A stretch of DNA of 64,000 bases. It comes from Proteiniphilum propionicum. Lineage in GTDB: Bacteria > Bacteroidota > Bacteroidia > Bacteroidales > Dysgonomonadaceae. The notes beneath the pieces are model-generated. The model worked only from the letters and a program-made list of their open reading frames with translations, was not told the origin of the DNA and did no database searches. This document shows, in pieces, positions 8,202 through 17,253 of this stretch. Each line of letters begins with the position of its first letter. Positions within the stretch are counted from its first letter, which is position 1. The position numbers and the translations under genes were made by a program. The stretch spans positions 186,001 through 250,000 of the forward strand of contig NZ_CP073586.1 in assembly GCF_022267555.1 (NCBI RefSeq), in the 5' to 3' direction.

Positions 8202-11200
8202 ATGAATAAACATTGTATTGAGGGGAGAGAACCCCTCAATAATTTAATACGCGTTCTAAAAATCATGAGAATAACCCTGTCCTTCTTGTTTTTTTGCATA
8301 CTGTTTTCATCAGCGTCAAACAGTTATTCGCAAAAACTCACTTTTAAGCTAAGATCAACCTCAATAAAGGAGTTATGCAATGAGATTGAGAAAAAGAGTA
8401 ATTATATCTTCGTTTTTTCCGATAATAGCGAAGAAGCATTGGAAAAAAAAGTAAACGTTGAAGCCAACTCAAAGAACGTAAGGGAAATTCTGGACGCAGT
8501 ATTATCCGAGACTGGACTTACGTATAAGATTTTAGACAAACAAATCGTTATTTACGAATCTACAAAAGTTGCATCATCCAAAACTGTTAATGAAGCGAAT
8601 GTCGTCACCCTGCAACAACCAGCTAAAAAACAAATAACCGGTAAAGTGGTGGATATACAAGGAGAAGCCATAATTGGAGCAAATATTTTTGAAACCGGGA
8701 CAACCAATGGAACCGTTACCGATATAGATGGAAAATTTTCGCTAAGTGTGGAAGATAATGCTAAAATTCGTATTTCGTATATCGGATATTTAGGGCAGAG
8801 TATTAATACCGATGAAAGAACGAGTTTTAATATTGTACTGTTAGAAGATACACAGGCATTGGATGAGCTTGTGGTTGTAGGTTACGGGACACAGCGGAAA
8901 ATTCATATGACGGGAGCTGTTTCCCAAATTACGAATAATGATTTAATGAAAGCGCCGATGCAAAATGTGTCAAATATGCTTACAGGTAAAATCCCCGGAT
9001 TAACAAGTATCCAGCGCTCAGGCAAGCCAGGAGAAGATGGTGCCACTCTTTATATACGAGGTCTTAACTCGTTCACCGGGAACAATGGCCCAATGATTAT
9101 AGTGGATGGCGTTCCCCGTCCGTTGGATTATATCAACCCCAACGATATTGAGTCGGTTTCAGTTTTAAAGGATGCCTCCGCAGCTATATATGGCGTTCAG
9201 GGAGCGAATGGAGTGATTGTAGTTACTACCAAATCGGGTGGAGAAGGACCTGCAACAATTGCATATGATGGCTCTGTCACATTTACACAAAACACAGCGA
9301 TGCCCGAAATGTTGAATGCTGCGGATTATATGTACTGGCACAATAAAGCCCGGTCAATGGATGGCCTTACGCCAATCTGGACTGCTGATATTCAGAACAA
9401 AGTGATGAGGAATGATCCAAACAGTGTTTGGGGTGAGACTGACTGGTTAGACAAAATATTCAGACTCGGCGTCATGAATCAGCATAATTTATCTGCAACA
9501 GGAGGAACGGAAAGAACGAAATACTATGCAAGTCTTGGAATCATGAATCAAGAAGGTACAATGATCAATACAGATTTTACTCGTTATAATATCCGCACCA
9601 ACCTGGATGTGAAAGTCGCAAAAAATATGAAAATGACAGCCAGTATCGCTGGTTATCGTTCCGACCGTAATTGGCCCGGGACTGCCATTAGCATTCAGGG
9701 GGAATTCAATCCGGTTAAACAGACTATCCATTCCGTTCCGGTATTAAAATCTGATTTTAATGGTTATCCGGTAGCATGGAACGGTTCAACCTATCTGGTC
9801 AACGGTTATGCTGCGCTAACAGAGTCAGGATATAAACGACAAAACCGATGGAATATTGATTCAAATGTAAAACTTGAATATGATTTCTCGGATCTGGCAG
9901 CTGCCTTAAAAGGATTAAGAGTATCCATATTTGGAACCTATAATTACCAGAATACCGTTGATTCTAATTATGACCGTTATTATGAACTCTATTACGTGAA
10001 CCAAAAGTTTGATGAGGGTGTCGGTGGTGCCAGTGGATTTCTTCCTGGCAATGGATATGCCAAGTCTGCGTCGTGGGGTGACACCTGGCTTGTTCGACCA
10101 CGACTGGACTATTCTCGTGACTTCGATCAACATTTTGTAGGAGCTATGATCTCATATGAAGCCAAAAAGAGCTATTCAAATACCATGACCGGTATAAAAA
10201 GAGGTTACTATAGTGATAATCCGGTTGATTTGTCTCTGGGTACAATACTACCGGAAACACCTATTACCGGTTCACATGCTTTTTCAGGCGGTCAACTCTC
10301 CTGGCTGGGTCGTTTCAACTATGCATACAGTGCAAAATATCTGGCAGAAATGGCATTCCGTTATGACGGATCTTACATTTTTGCACCGGAAAACCGATGG
10401 GGGTTCTTTCCTTCGATTTCATTGGGTTGGGTTATTTCAGAAGAAGATTTTTTCAAGAGTTCACTACCAATGATAGATTATCTGAAAATAAGAAGTAGCT
10501 ACGGAAGAAGCGGAAATAATAGTGTTTCACCTTTCCAGCATTTTTCGCTCTATGCCCTGGCCAACAACAGCATGGTCCTGGGGAACCAGGCAATCTCTCA
10601 ATTTTATTCCACCAACCCCTATGTATACCATGATCTTACCTGGGCCACAACCAACAATTACAACGTGGGCATTGACTTCGATATGTGGAACCAAAAGTTA
10701 GGTATGGAGTTGAACCTGTTTTATAAACTGACCAAAGATATTCTGGAAGAACAAAGCGGCAACTTCCCTTCTTCACTGGGAGGCTTCTATCCGAGATTCA
10801 AAAATTCCGGGAAAGTGGAAAACAAAGGTTTTGAACTCACACTCAAACATCACAATCGGATAAACTCCGATTGGAACTACTCTGTAAGAGCTGACTTTGC
10901 TTATGCGCGCAACAAGGTGCTTTCCCGCATCATCAGTGACAACAGGCCAAATTACAGAGCTATCGTCGGCGAATCAATCGGAGTCAGATACGGTTACAAA
11001 GCTCTGGGACTCTTTCAGGATTACGAGGAGATTGAGAATTATCCCTCAGCCCCGTCCGGATTTCTCAGACCCGGAGATTTAAAATATTTGGATGTGAACG
11101 GCGACGGAATCATCAACGCTCAATATGATTACATCAAAACCGGTTATGGTCCCATACCTGAAATAAACTTTGCTCTGAACATGGAGATAAACTACAGAAA

Positions 11201-11660
11201 CTTTTATGCGACTATGTTATGGCAAGGAGTCACTCACACCGACTATGAGCTATCCGGTGTATATGATACAGGGGTGACATCATCCACGGTTTATACCGCG
11301 CCTTTCAGCGCAAACGGGAACTCCCCCTACTATCTTGTCGTGGATGCTTGGACTCCCGAAAACAGAAATGCTAAATACCCGCGTCTTAGCACCGTGAGCA
11401 ACGGAAACAATGCGTGGCAATCAACATGGTGGGTAGTGAATGGAGAATATTTACGACTAAAAAATGCCAATATCGGGTACAACATTCCTAAGACATTGTT
11501 GAAAAATACTCCTTTTAGTCGCATCAATATTTATTTAGCCGGCACTAATCTGCTCACATTTAGTCATTTTAAATATGTTGACCCGGAAAGTCCATCTGTT
11601 AGTAACGGATACTATCCGCAACAAAAAACATATGCAATGGGGATTAATATAACATTTTAA
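8202..11660 (+). CDS. SusC/RagA-type TonB-linked outer-membrane transporter with STN signalling domain
   Basis: This 1152-residue transporter imports oligosaccharide with energy from TonB. A long N-terminus with a hydrophobic segment (about 22-45) is followed by an STN domain (about 48-125; KLRSTSIKELCNEIEKKSNYIFVFSD), which in this family contacts FecR. A carboxypeptidase-regulatory-like domain (about 145-222; ITGKVVDIQGEAIIGANIFE), the motif DELVVVGYGTQRK, a plug (about 240-345) and the barrel follow, ending in aromatic Phe. The STN domain and the sigma/FecR genes upstream fit ligand-induced self-activation. The start follows the long N-termini common in this class; ATG codons inside the signal region are alternatives. 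Confidence 0.95.
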   Translation: MNKHCIEGREPLNNLIRVLKIMRITLSFLFFCILFSSASNSYSQKLTFKLRSTSIKELCNEIEKKSNYIFVFSDNSEEALEKKVNVEANSKNVREILDAVLSETGLTYKILDKQIVIYESTKVASSKTVNEANVVTLQQPAKKQITGKVVDIQGEAIIGANIFETGTTNGTVTDIDGKFSLSVEDNAKIRISYIGYLGQSINTDERTSFNIVLLEDTQALDELVVVGYGTQRKIHMTGAVSQITNNDLMKAPMQNVSNMLTGKIPGLTSIQRSGKPGEDGATLYIRGLNSFTGNNGPMIIVDGVPRPLDYINPNDIESVSVLKDASAAIYGVQGANGVIVVTTKSGGEGPATIAYDGSVTFTQNTAMPEMLNAADYMYWHNKARSMDGLTPIWTADIQNKVMRNDPNSVWGETDWLDKIFRLGVMNQHNLSATGGTERTKYYASLGIMNQEGTMINTDFTRYNIRTNLDVKVAKNMKMTASIAGYRSDRNWPGTAISIQGEFNPVKQTIHSVPVLKSDFNGYPVAWNGSTYLVNGYAALTESGYKRQNRWNIDSNVKLEYDFSDLAAALKGLRVSIFGTYNYQNTVDSNYDRYYELYYVNQKFDEGVGGASGFLPGNGYAKSASWGDTWLVRPRLDYSRDFDQHFVGAMISYEAKKSYSNTMTGIKRGYYSDNPVDLSLGTILPETPITGSHAFSGGQLSWLGRFNYAYSAKYLAEMAFRYDGSYIFAPENRWGFFPSISLGWVISEEDFFKSSLPMIDYLKIRSSYGRSGNNSVSPFQHFSLYALANNSMVLGNQAISQFYSTNPYVYHDLTWATTNNYNVGIDFDMWNQKLGMELNLFYKLTKDILEEQSGNFPSSLGGFYPRFKNSGKVENKGFELTLKHHNRINSDWNYSVRADFAYARNKVLSRIISDNRPNYRAIVGESIGVRYGYKALGLFQDYEEIENYPSAPSGFLRPGDLKYLDVNGDGIINAQYDYIKTGYGPIPEINFALNMEINYRNFYATMLWQGVTHTDYELSGVYDTGVTSSTVYTAPFSANGNSPYYLVVDAWTPENRNAKYPRLSTVSNGNNAWQSTWWVVNGEYLRLKNANIGYNIPKTLLKNTPFSRINIYLAGTNLLTFSHFKYVDPESPSVSNGYYPQQKTYAMGINITF
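8220..8237 (+). other. Small GC-rich hairpin at the 5' end of susC
   Basis: GAGGGG-AGAGAA-CCCCTC forms a 6-bp GC-rich stem 18 bases after the chosen start codon, in an AT-rich surround, followed by AATAATTT. It could slow translation, stabilise the mRNA or act with the antisense RNA. If translation starts at a later ATG, it would lie in the leader. Confidence 0.4.
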
Positions 11661-11675
11661 AGGAAGGAGAAAAAA

Positions 11676-13385
11676 ATGAAAAACAGATCAATTATACTTA
11701 TCATCACTATTGCCATCCTGGGATTTTATCTCTCTTCCTGCGTCGAAGACGTACTGGACATCGATGACACAAAAAACCTTTCAGATCTGGCAATATGGAG
11801 CACCGAGGGTGCAGCTGAAATGTATATCACAGCTGCATACAAAACATTTACAGACGTTTCTCAAGTTGCAAATAGCCGCCATCAATTTTTTGACAGCTAT
11901 TCAGACATCATGAAATCCACCTCTTGGGATATCTACGGCCACCCCTACAACAAATCATTGTTACAGGCAAGTGCCTTTACAACTGGCAGTGCCGGGGCCT
12001 TTGAATGCTGGAGTCATGTTTATAATGACCGGATTCGCCGTGCAAACGTTCTTTTGACAGAGATCAAACGATATGGCGTTGAGAAATTTGGAGAAGAATG
12101 GAGCAATGTAAGAATGGCTGAGGTTCGTTTTGCACGCGCTTTCTCTTATTACCGACTGATCCGGGTTTATGGGGGAATCATTTTGCGTACTGATATATCG
12201 GGTACCAACGGGGGGGTAGATGATGGAGCTTATCAGGAAGATATTCATCGTGCCCGAGCAACAGAATCAGAAAGCTGGGATTTTGTGATCAAAGAACTGC
12301 TCTGGGCTGCCGAACACCTTCCGGAACAGTGGCCAGACAAATGGGACGGACGAGCCACAAAAAAAGCAGCATATGGCTTACTATCGCGCATGGCTTTACA
12401 TGCTGGGGAATGGGAGACAGCTATCGATGTTGCACAAAAGGTGAAAGAACTGGGTGGTGCACTGGCACCGGACTATGCCAAAGTATTTCAGGTGGATGGT
12501 GGACAAGATAACACTTCCGAAATATTGTTCTCTTTGAACTTCTTAAGTGGAAGCGTTACACATCATTTTGACAGTTATAACCGACCATTTGGAGACAGAG
12601 CTGTACACAACACTTCAGCGATCTATGCGGAACATGTCCCAACAGGCGATCTGGCTGATCTTTACGAATTTTCCGACGGGACGCCTTTTTCTTGGGAATC
12701 CTACCAAGATCAATATGCTGACCCATATACTAATCGTGAACCTCGTTTTCACGCTACCATCCTCTACAATGGCAGTCAATGGGAAGGACGGGAAATTCAA
12801 ACATATATTGGAGGCAGTGATGGTTTTGTTGCTTTCGAACAATCAGTATCAACGGGTGCTCATACATGCACAGGATATTATTTACGAAAATATCTGCAGG
12901 AAGGGAATACAGATTTTGTCACCAAGGGCAGTTACCAGTATGATGCCGTTTTACGCTACGCAGAAGTGTTACTGAACAAAGCGGAAGCGTATGCACAGCT
13001 TGACTATGCAACCTACCAGTCAGAAGCTCTCTCCGCGTTGAATGAGGTAAGAGCAAGAGTAGGGCTACCCCCAATAAAAGCAACAGATGCACCAAATAAA
13101 GACGCATTTATGGCATTTCTACGCAAGGAGCGATGCGTAGAGTTGGCAGGAGAAGGTTTTCGCTATTGGGACCTGCGTCGTTGGAAACTGGCAGAAAATG
13201 TAATAAACGATAAAAACGCACACGGTGTGAAAATCACAAAAAACGAAGACAATACGCTTACTTACGAAAAAGTAACTGTTGACGGAGGATCCAAACGCAT
13301 TTTCCTTGAGAAATATTATTATTTTTCTCTACCCACTTCTGAAACAGCCAACAACAATCTTTGTGAAAACAATCCTTATTGGTGA
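11676..13385 (+). CDS. SusD/RagB-family surface glycan-binding lipoprotein
   Basis: This 569-residue protein has a lipoprotein signal ending in LSSC (Cys22) followed by acidic residues, suiting surface export. The N-terminal SusD-like helical region contains WSTEGAAEMYITAAYKTF and RRANVLLTEIKRYG; RMAEVRFARAFSYYRLIRVYGGI and the C-terminal VLLNKAEAYAQL, ALNEVRARVGLPPI and RKERCVELAGEGFRYWDLRRW are hallmark RagB/SusD segments. It caps the SusC barrel and captures the glycan. It lies 15 bp after susC and is surely co-transcribed. Confidence 0.95.
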   Translation: MKNRSIILIITIAILGFYLSSCVEDVLDIDDTKNLSDLAIWSTEGAAEMYITAAYKTFTDVSQVANSRHQFFDSYSDIMKSTSWDIYGHPYNKSLLQASAFTTGSAGAFECWSHVYNDRIRRANVLLTEIKRYGVEKFGEEWSNVRMAEVRFARAFSYYRLIRVYGGIILRTDISGTNGGVDDGAYQEDIHRARATESESWDFVIKELLWAAEHLPEQWPDKWDGRATKKAAYGLLSRMALHAGEWETAIDVAQKVKELGGALAPDYAKVFQVDGGQDNTSEILFSLNFLSGSVTHHFDSYNRPFGDRAVHNTSAIYAEHVPTGDLADLYEFSDGTPFSWESYQDQYADPYTNREPRFHATILYNGSQWEGREIQTYIGGSDGFVAFEQSVSTGAHTCTGYYLRKYLQEGNTDFVTKGSYQYDAVLRYAEVLLNKAEAYAQLDYATYQSEALSALNEVRARVGLPPIKATDAPNKDAFMAFLRKERCVELAGEGFRYWDLRRWKLAENVINDKNAHGVKITKNEDNTLTYEKVTVDGGSKRIFLEKYYYFSLPTSETANNNLCENNPYW

Positions 13386-13405
13386 TCATAACAATAAAAA
13401 GAGAT

Positions 13406-13855
13406 ATGATGAAAATTATTGATAAAATAGGAATATTGATTATTCCTTTTGCATTGGCACTTTCATTGTGGAGTTGTGCCGAAGTGAATGACGAATATGT
13501 ATTTATTCATGATACAAATACCATCTCACAGATGGTATGCAGAGCTTCTCACTCATCAGGTGAATACAGAGGCGAGATCACTGAATTTGACAAAGATGAC
13601 AACATTGTTGAAGGTCCATTCAATCAGGAAGATATTGAGGGCGGATATGGCCTAATATTGTTTAAAATTCCCAAAACACTGGAGAAAGATGTGGATCTGA
13701 CAAATGTTTACCTTATTGCAACGGTGACATATGATGTATTCATCACACCGTCACTAACCGGAAAACATGATATTACCAGTGATGGAATAATCATCACAGT
13801 GAAGTCAGGTGTCGGAACCACTCGTCAATACCGGGTAAGAGGGTATTATGAATAG
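13406..13855 (+). CDS. Small PUL lipoprotein of unknown function
   Basis: The protein is about 149 residues from ATG 13406; a longer frame from 13379 would overlap susD and lacks a better signal peptide. A hydrophobic signal ends in LWSC. The mature part is beta-rich and ends TTRQYRVRGYYE, which resembles the small repeated beta domains found in DUF5018-type PUL lipoproteins. It sits 20 bp after susD, suggesting an accessory surface glycan-binding or scaffold role. No catalytic motif is visible. Confidence 0.65.
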   Translation: MMKIIDKIGILIIPFALALSLWSCAEVNDEYVFIHDTNTISQMVCRASHSSGEYRGEITEFDKDDNIVEGPFNQEDIEGGYGLILFKIPKTLEKDVDLTNVYLIATVTYDVFITPSLTGKHDITSDGIIITVKSGVGTTRQYRVRGYYE

Positions 13856-13910
13856 AAAATTCATTGAATCGTTACTGGTTCATATTACAAACAATAAAAT
13901 TTTCTTCGTA

Positions 13911-15368
13911 ATGAAAAAAAATAAGATAAAATTACATAGTATATTACTCATTCTTGTTTTGGGACTTCTGAGTGCCTGTGACCAGGAAAAACTGTGCAAC
14001 GAAGCAGCAATTATTCACTCATTTTCAGTAGTGGGCAAAGATAACACATATTACAAGGCACTTATTAACGATGACAACACGATCACCGTGAAAGTATCTC
14101 CATATGTCGATGCATCTGTTGCATTAGACTCAGCTAAGGCCACGTTTTATCTTTCTAAGGGTGCCACGGTATCTCCTGACCCATCTATTCCGCAGAATTT
14201 CGCACAAGAGGGAGGAATTAAATACACAGTCACTTCAGAAGATAAGAAAAACAGTCAAGATTATGTCATTTCGTGGGATATTTCAGATCACCTACCCTCG
14301 GGAGCAGGATTTAGTTATGCAGAAATTGGCCCCAGAAAATATTTCGATGAACTGGGCTACCCGGGAAAAGTGAGAAATTTCGGTTTTGCAGACTCTAAAA
14401 TGTATGGTGACTTAAAAATGTACCACGCCTATTGCGGTGACTTTATTGTAATGCTGTCACGTGCATATATTGAAGCTGACCCGAACTCCCCCTATGGAAT
14501 AAAGGTGCTAGATAAGAACAGTTTAAACGAAGCCGGATCTCTGAATCTCGGTTCAATAGCGATGATTGACTTAAAGGTGATTACCTCGGACTACAAGGGA
14601 AATATGGTAGGGATGGTAACAAAAGATGGGGAAACAGAACTTTTCTACTGGTCCACGCCCACCGATGCACCTATATCCATTGGTAAAATCGCCATAAACA
14701 TGGCATCCACCAGTGACGGATCAAGCAATTTCCAGGTAGCAGGAGATGTCACATCAAACGCATGGATTACCGCAATGGCACCGCGTAATGTGAAGGGAGA
14801 GCATTATCGCGCAAAAATTTCTGCCGGAAAGTTGTCATCCAACTATTCAATTGTGGAAACTGGTTATCGGAGCGATGATTGTACTGGTTTTCAGATGATC
14901 TCACCTCTTGACAATTCTGACGAACCAAGTTTTGTTGTGGGTGACAGTGAGGGTACGGCAAATGCCGCAAATTCTAACCACGCTTACATAAATACATACG
15001 CTGGCTCAACAGTATCAGTTATGCCGGGACTTTGGCAGAATATTCTTCGATCCTGGTGGGTTGGCACCGGCTTTTCCACAGCACGCATGGGTGGCCGTTC
15101 ACCGGTTGTATCTGCATTGGTCATCAACGGGAAAAGCTACGTGGTGGTTACAAGTGGAACAGCATGGTGGCACGCAGCCGCTGTGCTATCGCCTGACCTA
15201 CAGACATTGGCACATGAAAATCTCAATATTGCTGACAGCGTTAGCCGTGGTTGGAGTTTGGGAGCCTGGGTCGATTGGTACTGGAATGAGGAAGACAAAG
15301 AAGCCTATCTGGCCGTTTGGTTTGAAAGGCTAGGTTTATATACGTACAAGCTGACCTGTTTTGAATAA
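13911..15368 (+). CDS. DUF5018-type PUL surface lipoprotein
   Basis: It is 485 residues from ATG 13911 (an upstream in-frame ATG at 13848 gives no signal peptide). The signal ends in LLSACDQEKLCNE, with Cys as the lipidation site. Residues about 30-115 form a DUF5018-like beta domain (AAIIHSFSV, ITVKVSPYVD, YTVTSEDKKNSQDYVISW); the rest resembles a beta-propeller-like binding protein (repeats such as SYVVVTSGTAWWHAAAVLSP). The likely role is surface glycan binding in the susCD operon. It overlaps or closely follows the small lipoprotein gene. The propeller idea is inference. Confidence 0.7.
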   Translation: MKKNKIKLHSILLILVLGLLSACDQEKLCNEAAIIHSFSVVGKDNTYYKALINDDNTITVKVSPYVDASVALDSAKATFYLSKGATVSPDPSIPQNFAQEGGIKYTVTSEDKKNSQDYVISWDISDHLPSGAGFSYAEIGPRKYFDELGYPGKVRNFGFADSKMYGDLKMYHAYCGDFIVMLSRAYIEADPNSPYGIKVLDKNSLNEAGSLNLGSIAMIDLKVITSDYKGNMVGMVTKDGETELFYWSTPTDAPISIGKIAINMASTSDGSSNFQVAGDVTSNAWITAMAPRNVKGEHYRAKISAGKLSSNYSIVETGYRSDDCTGFQMISPLDNSDEPSFVVGDSEGTANAANSNHAYINTYAGSTVSVMPGLWQNILRSWWVGTGFSTARMGGRSPVVSALVINGKSYVVVTSGTAWWHAAAVLSPDLQTLAHENLNIADSVSRGWSLGAWVDWYWNEEDKEAYLAVWFERLGLYTYKLTCFE

Positions 15369-15637
15369 ATTTCTTTATAAATGGAGAGATGTATTACAGC
15401 CTCTCTCCATTTAAGGAATCTGAGCCGATCAATTGTTTATAGCTTTAACAATGAATACATTGAATATGCCATCAAGAGAGCAAATCGATATATTGGCGAT
15501 GAATGCTCGGTTATTGGTACCATATATGGAGAAAATAATGAGTTCAATAAAGAGGATGCCGTATATGTATGCCTTACTGAAAACGATTTTAGAAAAAACC
15601 ATCCATAATAAAATTTCTTTTACAACAACAATAAAAA

Positions 15638-16957
15638 ATGAAGAAATACATATTTTTGCTAATAATACTGGCAGCTACCATCTTTACCGGCTTTACCGAT
15701 TGTAAAAAAGATGAAGTGAGTAACTGTGAGAATAAACATGAGATTCCAATCGATATTGAGAAGCCCGATATAGTGATGAAACCCATACAAATGTGGATTG
15801 ATGCACATGCAAATCTGAGTCGTTTTTCCCAAAAATCCAGTATTACCTCCTACCTGAAGAAAATGAAAGAAACCGGATTCAACGAGGTCTATGTCGATGT
15901 AAAACCGGGAATCGGATATGCGCTCTACAATAGTGATATACTCCCCCCACTCACAAAATGGGGCGATGTAACTGTTGAACGTGATTGGGATTACCTGGCT
16001 TACTGGATTGAAGAGGCCGAACGACTCGATATGAAGGTAATTGCAAGCTTATCGGTATTGGGATATGGTTATACCAAAACCAAAGAAGGGCTGGTTTATG
16101 AAGATGACAGGTGGAATGGAAAAACCCAAGAGGAAATGCCGGATAGCAGCAAACCTGATTTGCTCGTGGATATGCGTGACCAAACGAATGTGGACGCTGT
16201 AATGCTAAATCCGGCCATTCCCGAAGTACAAGTCTTTATCATCTCAATCATTGAAGAGATTGCTACCAAATATCCGAAACTGAAAGGAATCTGTCTCGAT
16301 TATTGTCGCTGGTATGGCGGAAGGTATGGCTTTGGAGATGCAACCATTGCTGCATTTGAAGCCTACAGTGGAGTTAAAGTTAACGATAACAACCAAATTA
16401 TCACCAGTAATGGAGGTGTCGGCCCGCTATACAAACATTGGATTGAATTCCGCTCCATGACAATAACCAATTTCATCACAAACATCAGTTCGAAAGTAAA
16501 GGGTGTTAATCCAGATCTAGAACTTCATCTTTGGGCATCGGCTGATTGGAGATCGCGATACATTGTGGGACAAAATTGGGCCAGCAAAAAATACAAACCA
16601 GCCGGCAGTAGTAGTATATATACAGATTCGTATAGCAAAACAGGTTTTGCCGATCAGATTGATGTCTTCTCGTTGGGAGCTTATACAAAGAAAATTTGGA
16701 TCAAAGAAGATCCCAATTCCGTCTGGACCGTTGAAAACTTTGTGACCACCTATTCTGACTTTACCAGGGGTGACTGTGATGTACATGGTTCATTCGCTTC
16801 ATACGCCTACGGAAACGATCAGGAGAAGATATCGGATGTAGTCTATCTCTGTCTGAAAAACACCGATGGTCTGATGGTATTTGAGATATCGCATGTTATC
16901 AACAACAATCAATGGGGTGCGATCGAAGATGGCATTAACCGTGTTTATAAAAAATAG
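15638..16957 (+). CDS. GHL10-like (family 10 hydrolase-like) TIM-barrel lipoprotein
   Basis: This 439-residue exported protein has a signal ending near FTDC, a loose Bacteroidetes lipobox. The barrel carries MKPIQMWIDAHANLSRF, SITSYLKKMKETGFNEVYVDVKP, RDWDYLAYWIEEAERLDMKVIAS, NPAIPEVQVFIISIIEEI and GICLDYCRWYGGRYGF, the segment order of the putative glycosyl hydrolases called GHL10 or 'alpha-amylase family protein' in Bacteroides PULs. The Asp of LDYCR is a candidate catalytic residue. As the last gene of the susCD run it is probably the locus enzyme. The exact substrate is unknown. Confidence 0.75.
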   Translation: MKKYIFLLIILAATIFTGFTDCKKDEVSNCENKHEIPIDIEKPDIVMKPIQMWIDAHANLSRFSQKSSITSYLKKMKETGFNEVYVDVKPGIGYALYNSDILPPLTKWGDVTVERDWDYLAYWIEEAERLDMKVIASLSVLGYGYTKTKEGLVYEDDRWNGKTQEEMPDSSKPDLLVDMRDQTNVDAVMLNPAIPEVQVFIISIIEEIATKYPKLKGICLDYCRWYGGRYGFGDATIAAFEAYSGVKVNDNNQIITSNGGVGPLYKHWIEFRSMTITNFITNISSKVKGVNPDLELHLWASADWRSRYIVGQNWASKKYKPAGSSSIYTDSYSKTGFADQIDVFSLGAYTKKIWIKEDPNSVWTVENFVTTYSDFTRGDCDVHGSFASYAYGNDQEKISDVVYLCLKNTDGLMVFEISHVINNNQWGAIEDGINRVYKK

Positions 16958-17111
16958 AAAAATAAAATTAACCTTCCATTTATTGCTCAAATAACCAATC
17001 CAATTGACAATAAACTATTTCAAAACAATACAAAGATCGTTGAGATTGACATGGAATCAAAATCTACAGTGCTATTGCGAATTGATCCTCTTTAATTCAT
17101 ATATTAAAATT

Positions 17112-17240
17112 AATGCTTAGTTAAAACTTCATTTATAATACTGACAGTCAATAATTTATGCCATGCCCCTAAAAAACGTCATACTCAATTGATATTCAGC
17201 GAATTATAAGAACTATTTTAAAAAAATTACCGAAGTATTG
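17112..17240. repeat. 129-bp MITE-like element (copy B)
   Basis: This is the second copy of the element at 3681-3809, same length and orientation, starting AATGCTTAGTTAA and ending TTACCGAAGTATTG. It is flanked by TAAAATTA on both sides (17105-17112 and 17241-17248), a possible 8-bp target duplication that overlaps the left end by one base. It ends 13 bp before the next gene start, so it may supply or displace that gene's promoter. Confidence 0.65.
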
Positions 17241-17253
17241 TAAAATTAGAAAA

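Noticed and set aside
15381-15705. Two overlapping small frames (75 and 90 codons) between the DUF5018 and GHL10-like genes
   Set aside because: They overlap each other and the second runs into the signal peptide of the next gene. No family or signal is recognisable, and the AT-rich gap yields such frames by chance.
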